Source of the DNA: Planctomycetota bacterium
GTDB lineage: Bacteria; Planctomycetota; Planctomycetia; Planctomycetales; Planctomycetaceae
DNA length: 8,196 nucleotides
Direction of reading: 5' to 3'
Assembly: GCA_026692825.1 (NCBI GenBank)
Contig: JAPLOC010001217.1
Location: 1-8,196 of the forward strand
In this document: one piece after another, positions 5,939 to 8,196 of the stretch
How positions within the stretch are numbered: the stretch's first letter is position 1
Layout of the letters: each line of letters opens with the position of its first letter
Translations under genes and position numbers: made by a program
Notes under the pieces: model-generated
What the model was told of the DNA's origin: nothing
Seen by the model: the letters and a program-made list of their open reading frames with translations, nothing else
The model's database searches: none

Positions 5939-7222
5939 GTGGTCCGCATTACGTGGTTGTTTGTCGCCGTTTGCGGTGTCGGTCTGCTGGTGGGTTGCCC
6001 GTCGAGTCCCCCACCCGCTGGCACAGGATCGGGGAACGGCAAATCCACGACCGAAACGAGCGGCGATTCGACCGGCAAACCCGGACCCGCGAGTTTCGAT
6101 CCCAACGACCCGGCGGCCGGCGCGCGGAATGTGATGACCGGGCTGACGAATCGCAAGTTGCGCGCCCTGTGGGACTTTCTGCCCTCCAGCTATCAAGACG
6201 ACTTGCAGTCTCTGACCCGGCAGTTCGCGACGAAAATGGACCCGGAAATCTGGGGCCGGGTCATCGCGATTGTCCGCCGGTCGGCTTCGATCCTGCGCGA
6301 GAAGGAACCGTGGCTCCAAACTCCCGCCGCCAACACCCCGAAGGCCCCAGGGGGGGCCAATGCTGCTTCTGAACCAGCCGATTACAAAGCGGTGGCCACT
6401 CTATTGGATGCGTTGGCGGACAGTGAACTGGGAGATCTCGATCGGTTGAAGAAGATTGATGTGGGGGCCTGGTGTGACGGCGTCGGCGTTCAGCTTTTGG
6501 AGCAACTGCACCAATTCGCCGAGCGGATGCCAAACGATCCTTTGGCCCGCACCATGACCGGGGTCGCCGACCTGGAACTCAAGTCGCACAAGCCAAAGGG
6601 GGATGAAGTCATTATCGAGATCATCGCCCCGCGGGAGCTGCCGGTCGAGATTCCGTATGTGAAAGTCGACGGGAAGTGGATTCCGCGCGACTTGGCGAAT
6701 GGCTGGATCGAGGCAGTCGGCGAGTCGCGTGCCCGGATGTCGGTCGCTCTGTCTGAGGAGAATCTGGCCGCCGCGAAACCGCAGATTTTGACGGCTCTGG
6801 GCTTTTTTGACGAGTGGCTGGGTCGGCTGGAAAAGGCGAAAACGAAAGAGGAATTTGACTTCGCCTGGTCGCAGGGCCTGCAAAACGCGATGACCGTGGC
6901 GTCAACGTTTTCGCCCTCGCTGCCGGTCGACCCGGCGATGCAGGGGGCGGTGGAAGAGGAGTCGGCGATTCCACTGGCGAAGGTTGTGGTCACCGCCGAG
7001 CTGACGTTTGAGCAACAGGACGAATTGCTGGAAAAACTAGCGAAATTGACGGATGAAGGAGCCGGAACCTTCCGTGAAATCTCTGCAAGCGATACGGAAG
7101 TGAGTTTTACCGTCGGCCCGGTGAGTGACGTGGCGGCGTTCGCGAAGAAGCTGCCGGGGCTGACCGTCTCGAAAGTCGACAGTGAAGCCCGTATGATCTG
7201 GGCGGCTCCGAAAGGCCGGTGA
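5939..7222 (+). CDS. Hypothetical lipoprotein
   Basis: A 427-aa protein of unrecognised family. From the GTG at 5939 it begins MVRITWLFVAVCGVGLLVGC, a lipoprotein signal with lipobox LVGC and acylated Cys20, so it should be anchored in a membrane facing the periplasm. Residues 21-50 are a low-complexity linker rich in Pro, Gly, Ser and Thr. Two mostly helical blocks follow (about 51-125 and 145-200), then a short segment with PYVKVDGKWIPRDLANGW (239-256), a third helical block (about 270-325) and a C-terminal alpha/beta segment (about 345-423) of alternating strand and helix, resembling a small ferredoxin-like domain. No catalytic motif is visible. It is divergent from pyrK and 115 nt before the STAS gene, so a functional link is unproven. 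Codon and base use match the neighbours. Confidence 0.85.
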   Translation: MVRITWLFVAVCGVGLLVGCPSSPPPAGTGSGNGKSTTETSGDSTGKPGPASFDPNDPAAGARNVMTGLTNRKLRALWDFLPSSYQDDLQSLTRQFATKMDPEIWGRVIAIVRRSASILREKEPWLQTPAANTPKAPGGANAASEPADYKAVATLLDALADSELGDLDRLKKIDVGAWCDGVGVQLLEQLHQFAERMPNDPLARTMTGVADLELKSHKPKGDEVIIEIIAPRELPVEIPYVKVDGKWIPRDLANGWIEAVGESRARMSVALSEENLAAAKPQILTALGFFDEWLGRLEKAKTKEEFDFAWSQGLQNAMTVASTFSPSLPVDPAMQGAVEEESAIPLAKVVVTAELTFEQQDELLEKLAKLTDEGAGTFREISASDTEVSFTVGPVSDVAAFAKKLPGLTVSKVDSEARMIWAAPKGR

Positions 7223-7232
7223 ACTCACCGGC
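7215..7232 (+). terminator. Hairpin overlapping the lipoprotein stop codon
   Basis: GCCGGTG (7215-7221) and CACCGGC (7226-7232) make a perfect 7-bp GC-rich stem with an AACT loop, and the TGA stop (7220-7222) sits inside it. No T tract follows, so factor-independent termination is uncertain; a role in mRNA stability or translation ending is equally possible. Confidence 0.35.
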
Positions 7233-7337
7233 GCGACTCGGGATGGTCGTCGGTGACCCGCGACCTGCCACCGCCAGAGAACCCGGAACGGTTGGTTCGG
7301 GCTGGCCAGTTCGCCTCCTGCTGCGGATTTGATCGAG

Positions 7338-7706
7338 ATGGTGAAGAAAGACGTCGACGACTTTCAGATCGAATGGCATGGCAACTGTGTTGTGATTCTG
7401 CCGGCGGCGAATATCGAGCATCTCCGGTGGGATGTGGTCGACAACGCGGCCCAGATTGTGATGCAGCCTCTCAAGCGGACGCAGGTTCCGACCGTGGTGT
7501 TCGACCTGTCGGAAGTGAAGTATTTCGGGTCGGTCTTTCTGGCGTTGCTGTTGCGGTGTCACAAGTACGTGAAAGAGCGGGGCGGCGATCTGGTGCTGTG
7601 CGGGCCGAGCCAGATGGCGAAGGAACTCTTGTCGGTGACCGCGCTCGACACGTTGTGGGCGATTTACGAGACACGAGAAGAAGCGATCGCGGCGTTGGAA
7701 ATCTAA
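7338..7706 (+). CDS. STAS domain protein (anti-sigma factor antagonist-like)
   Basis: A 122-aa single-domain protein, the normal size for SpoIIAA/RsbV-type STAS proteins. In the classical system, the antagonist binds an anti-sigma kinase when its serine is unphosphorylated, releasing a sigma factor. Visible elements are a first strand (NCVVILPAANIEHL), the core VPTVVFDLSEVKYFGSVFLALLL (51-73) and the later strand DLVLCGP (84-90), all in STAS order. Ser65, in YFGS, sits where the phosphorylated serine is expected, but the usual D/N-S/T-S-G context is altered. The start is uncertain: ATG 7338 is chosen; TTG 7329 and GTG 7341 are alternatives and none has a good Shine-Dalgarno. No anti-sigma kinase, phosphatase or sigma factor is in the window, so its partner is unknown. 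Confidence 0.85.
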   Translation: MVKKDVDDFQIEWHGNCVVILPAANIEHLRWDVVDNAAQIVMQPLKRTQVPTVVFDLSEVKYFGSVFLALLLRCHKYVKERGGDLVLCGPSQMAKELLSVTALDTLWAIYETREEAIAALEI

Positions 7707-7724
7707 CAGGATTTCGGGCTCGTC

Positions 7725-7740
7725 CGGGACAAGTGTCCCG
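7725..7740. terminator. Short inverted repeat after the STAS gene
   Basis: CGGGACA (7725-7731) and TGTCCCG (7734-7740) are separated by two bases, 18 nt after the STAS stop codon. As RNA the stem would be 6 bp with a 4-nt loop. It lacks a T tract. It may help end the STAS transcript or be a short dispersed palindrome. Confidence 0.3.
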
Positions 7741-7846
7741 TCCGTCGCGGAGTTGATTCTGGGCAATCGTGCCAGTTCCGTGCGCATCGCGAGTCGGTTT
7801 TGAGACGGTAGGCGGCCGCTGTTCCAAAAAGAGAACACCGGGTTTT

Positions 7847-7881
7847 GATCTGTTTCGGTAGGGAAACCGGGGGAAAAGATC
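7847..7881 (+). other. Two-part stem-loop in the leader region
   Basis: GATCT (7847-7851) pairs with AGATC (7877-7881), and directly next to it GTTTC (7852-7856) pairs with GAAAC (7863-7867) around a GGTAGG loop, leaving 9 unpaired purine-rich bases on the 3' side. It could be part of a structured leader, but it matches no riboswitch class I know and may be chance. Confidence 0.25.
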
Positions 7882-7942
7882 GCGGGGGGCAGTTTTTTTA
7901 TTGGGCGGCATACTGGTTGCTGTGGTGTCTAATCTCTGAGTC

Positions 7943-7974
7943 AAGACCAAATTTCCCGAAGTTTGGACTTTTTT
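7943..7974 (+). terminator. Stem-loop with T tract, terminator candidate
   Basis: CCAAATTT (7947-7954) pairs with AAGTTTGG (7959-7966) over 8 pairs with one G-T wobble and a CCCG loop. After one A-A mismatch, AAG (7943-7945) pairs with CTT (7968-7970). A run of six T follows at 7969-7974. This is the best intrinsic terminator shape in the window. It lies about 240 nt after the STAS stop and 140 nt before the next gene, so it either ends the upstream transcript or acts as an attenuator in the leader of the next one. The stem is AT-rich and may be weak. Confidence 0.45.
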
Positions 7975-8102
7975 GCTGGACATTGTGGGAATCCATCAGT
8001 ATTCTCAAGGGATTCCGATCAATTCTTCAGCGTGCCAGCGTCACAGCGAATTCTCGAATGTGATGCCAAGAGTGCTTTTCTATCTTCCCTTCATTTCTTC
8101 TT

Positions 8103-8107
8103 GGGAG
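8103..8107 (+). promoter_or_regulatory. Shine-Dalgarno of the prepilin-type gene
   Basis: GGGAG ends 7 nt before the ATG at 8115. This favours 8115 over the in-frame ATG at 8124. Confidence 0.65.
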
Positions 8108-8114
8108 TCTGCAC

Positions 8115-8196
8115 ATGTCTGGAATGTCGTCGCGAACCCGTGCGCGCGTCGGGTTCACTCTGATCGAGCTGCTGGTGGTGATCGCCATCATCGGCA
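8115..8196 (+). CDS. Prepilin-type N-terminal domain protein, partial (probably DUF1559)
   Basis: Only the first 27 codons lie in the window; the gene runs off the right edge. It begins with a short basic leader (SSRTRARVG) and then GFTLIELLVVIAIIG, the type IV prepilin signal, with cleavage expected between G13 and F14 and a glutamate at position 5 of the mature protein. Prepilin peptidase would process it, and the hydrophobic helix would anchor or assemble it in a pseudopilus-like structure. In planctomycetes this start most often belongs to the large DUF1559 (H-X9-DG-CTERM) family; the visible part cannot tell this from a true type II secretion pseudopilin. A GGGAG Shine-Dalgarno and a long leader precede it. 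Confidence 0.85.
   Translation, partial: MSGMSSRTRARVGFTLIELLVVIAIIG

Larger units (their letters stand above)
7707..8114. other. Non-coding stretch before the pilin-like gene
   Basis: This 408-nt stretch has no convincing gene on either strand. It is less GC-rich than the coding DNA from about 7880 onward, with T tracts at 7893-7899 and 7969-7974. It probably contains the end of the STAS transcript and the promoter and leader of the gene at 8115. Besides the stem-loops listed separately, GGAATCC (7988-7994) and GGATTCC (8010-8016) are perfect 7-nt inverted repeats 15 nt apart. No clear promoter boxes were recognised. Confidence 0.6.

Noticed and set aside
5530..6156. 208-codon open frame on the minus strand
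   Set aside because: Its C-terminal part is translated repeat copy B (GEAPAEPP) and the rest is antisense to the lipoprotein gene; no motif supports it.
7107..7838. Long minus-strand frame across the STAS gene
   Set aside because: Antisense to the STAS gene and the lipoprotein 3' end, with no domain signature.
7847..7881. Known riboswitch (such as cyclic di-GMP type) before the prepilin-type gene
   Set aside because: The conserved core sequences of the classes I know are absent; only simple stems are visible.
7963..7977. Possible sigma-54 type promoter (TTGGAC then TTGCT)
   Set aside because: The GG and GC elements are 10 nt apart instead of the required 12, and the TTGGAC overlaps the arm of a stem-loop.

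Overview
The window looks like ordinary chromosomal DNA of a member of the Planctomycetota. The GC content is high. A gene with DUF1549/DUF1553 domains is paired with a Tat-type DUF1501 gene. The last gene starts with the prepilin-type motif GFTLIELLVVIAIIG, typical of the large planctomycete DUF1559 family. I cannot place it at genus level.

Left half, minus strand (positions 5360 to 230): four genes read leftwards. They are a dihydroorotate dehydrogenase electron-transfer subunit (PyrK type), a secreted DUF1549/DUF1553 protein with a CxxCH motif, a Tat-exported DUF1501 protein, and a PLP-dependent cysteine synthase-like enzyme. The gaps are 127, 88 and 35 nt, so the last three may share a transcript. 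A small inverted repeat lies between pyrK and the DUF1549/DUF1553 gene. Downstream of the cysteine synthase gene is a short GC hairpin, then a strongly self-complementary block at 31-120 that belongs to no gene I can see.

Middle (5361-5938): a 578-nt divergent intergenic region between pyrK and a plus-strand lipoprotein gene. It holds three diverged copies of a roughly 70-75 nt repeat, two direct and one inverted. The two best copies share a hairpin core in which three base pairs differ but remain complementary, so structure appears to be kept while sequence changes. This is the most unusual signal in the window.

Right half, plus strand: an orphan lipoprotein gene with a GTG start and a good Shine-Dalgarno, then a small STAS-domain protein (anti-sigma-factor-antagonist fold). 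A 408-nt non-coding stretch follows, with several stem-loops including one followed by six T. The window ends in the first 27 codons of the prepilin-type (probably DUF1559) gene.

I see no CRISPR array, transposase, phage gene, tRNA or rRNA. No clearly new multi-gene system is visible. The points worth following up are the structured repeats, the foldback at 31-120, and the leader of the last gene.
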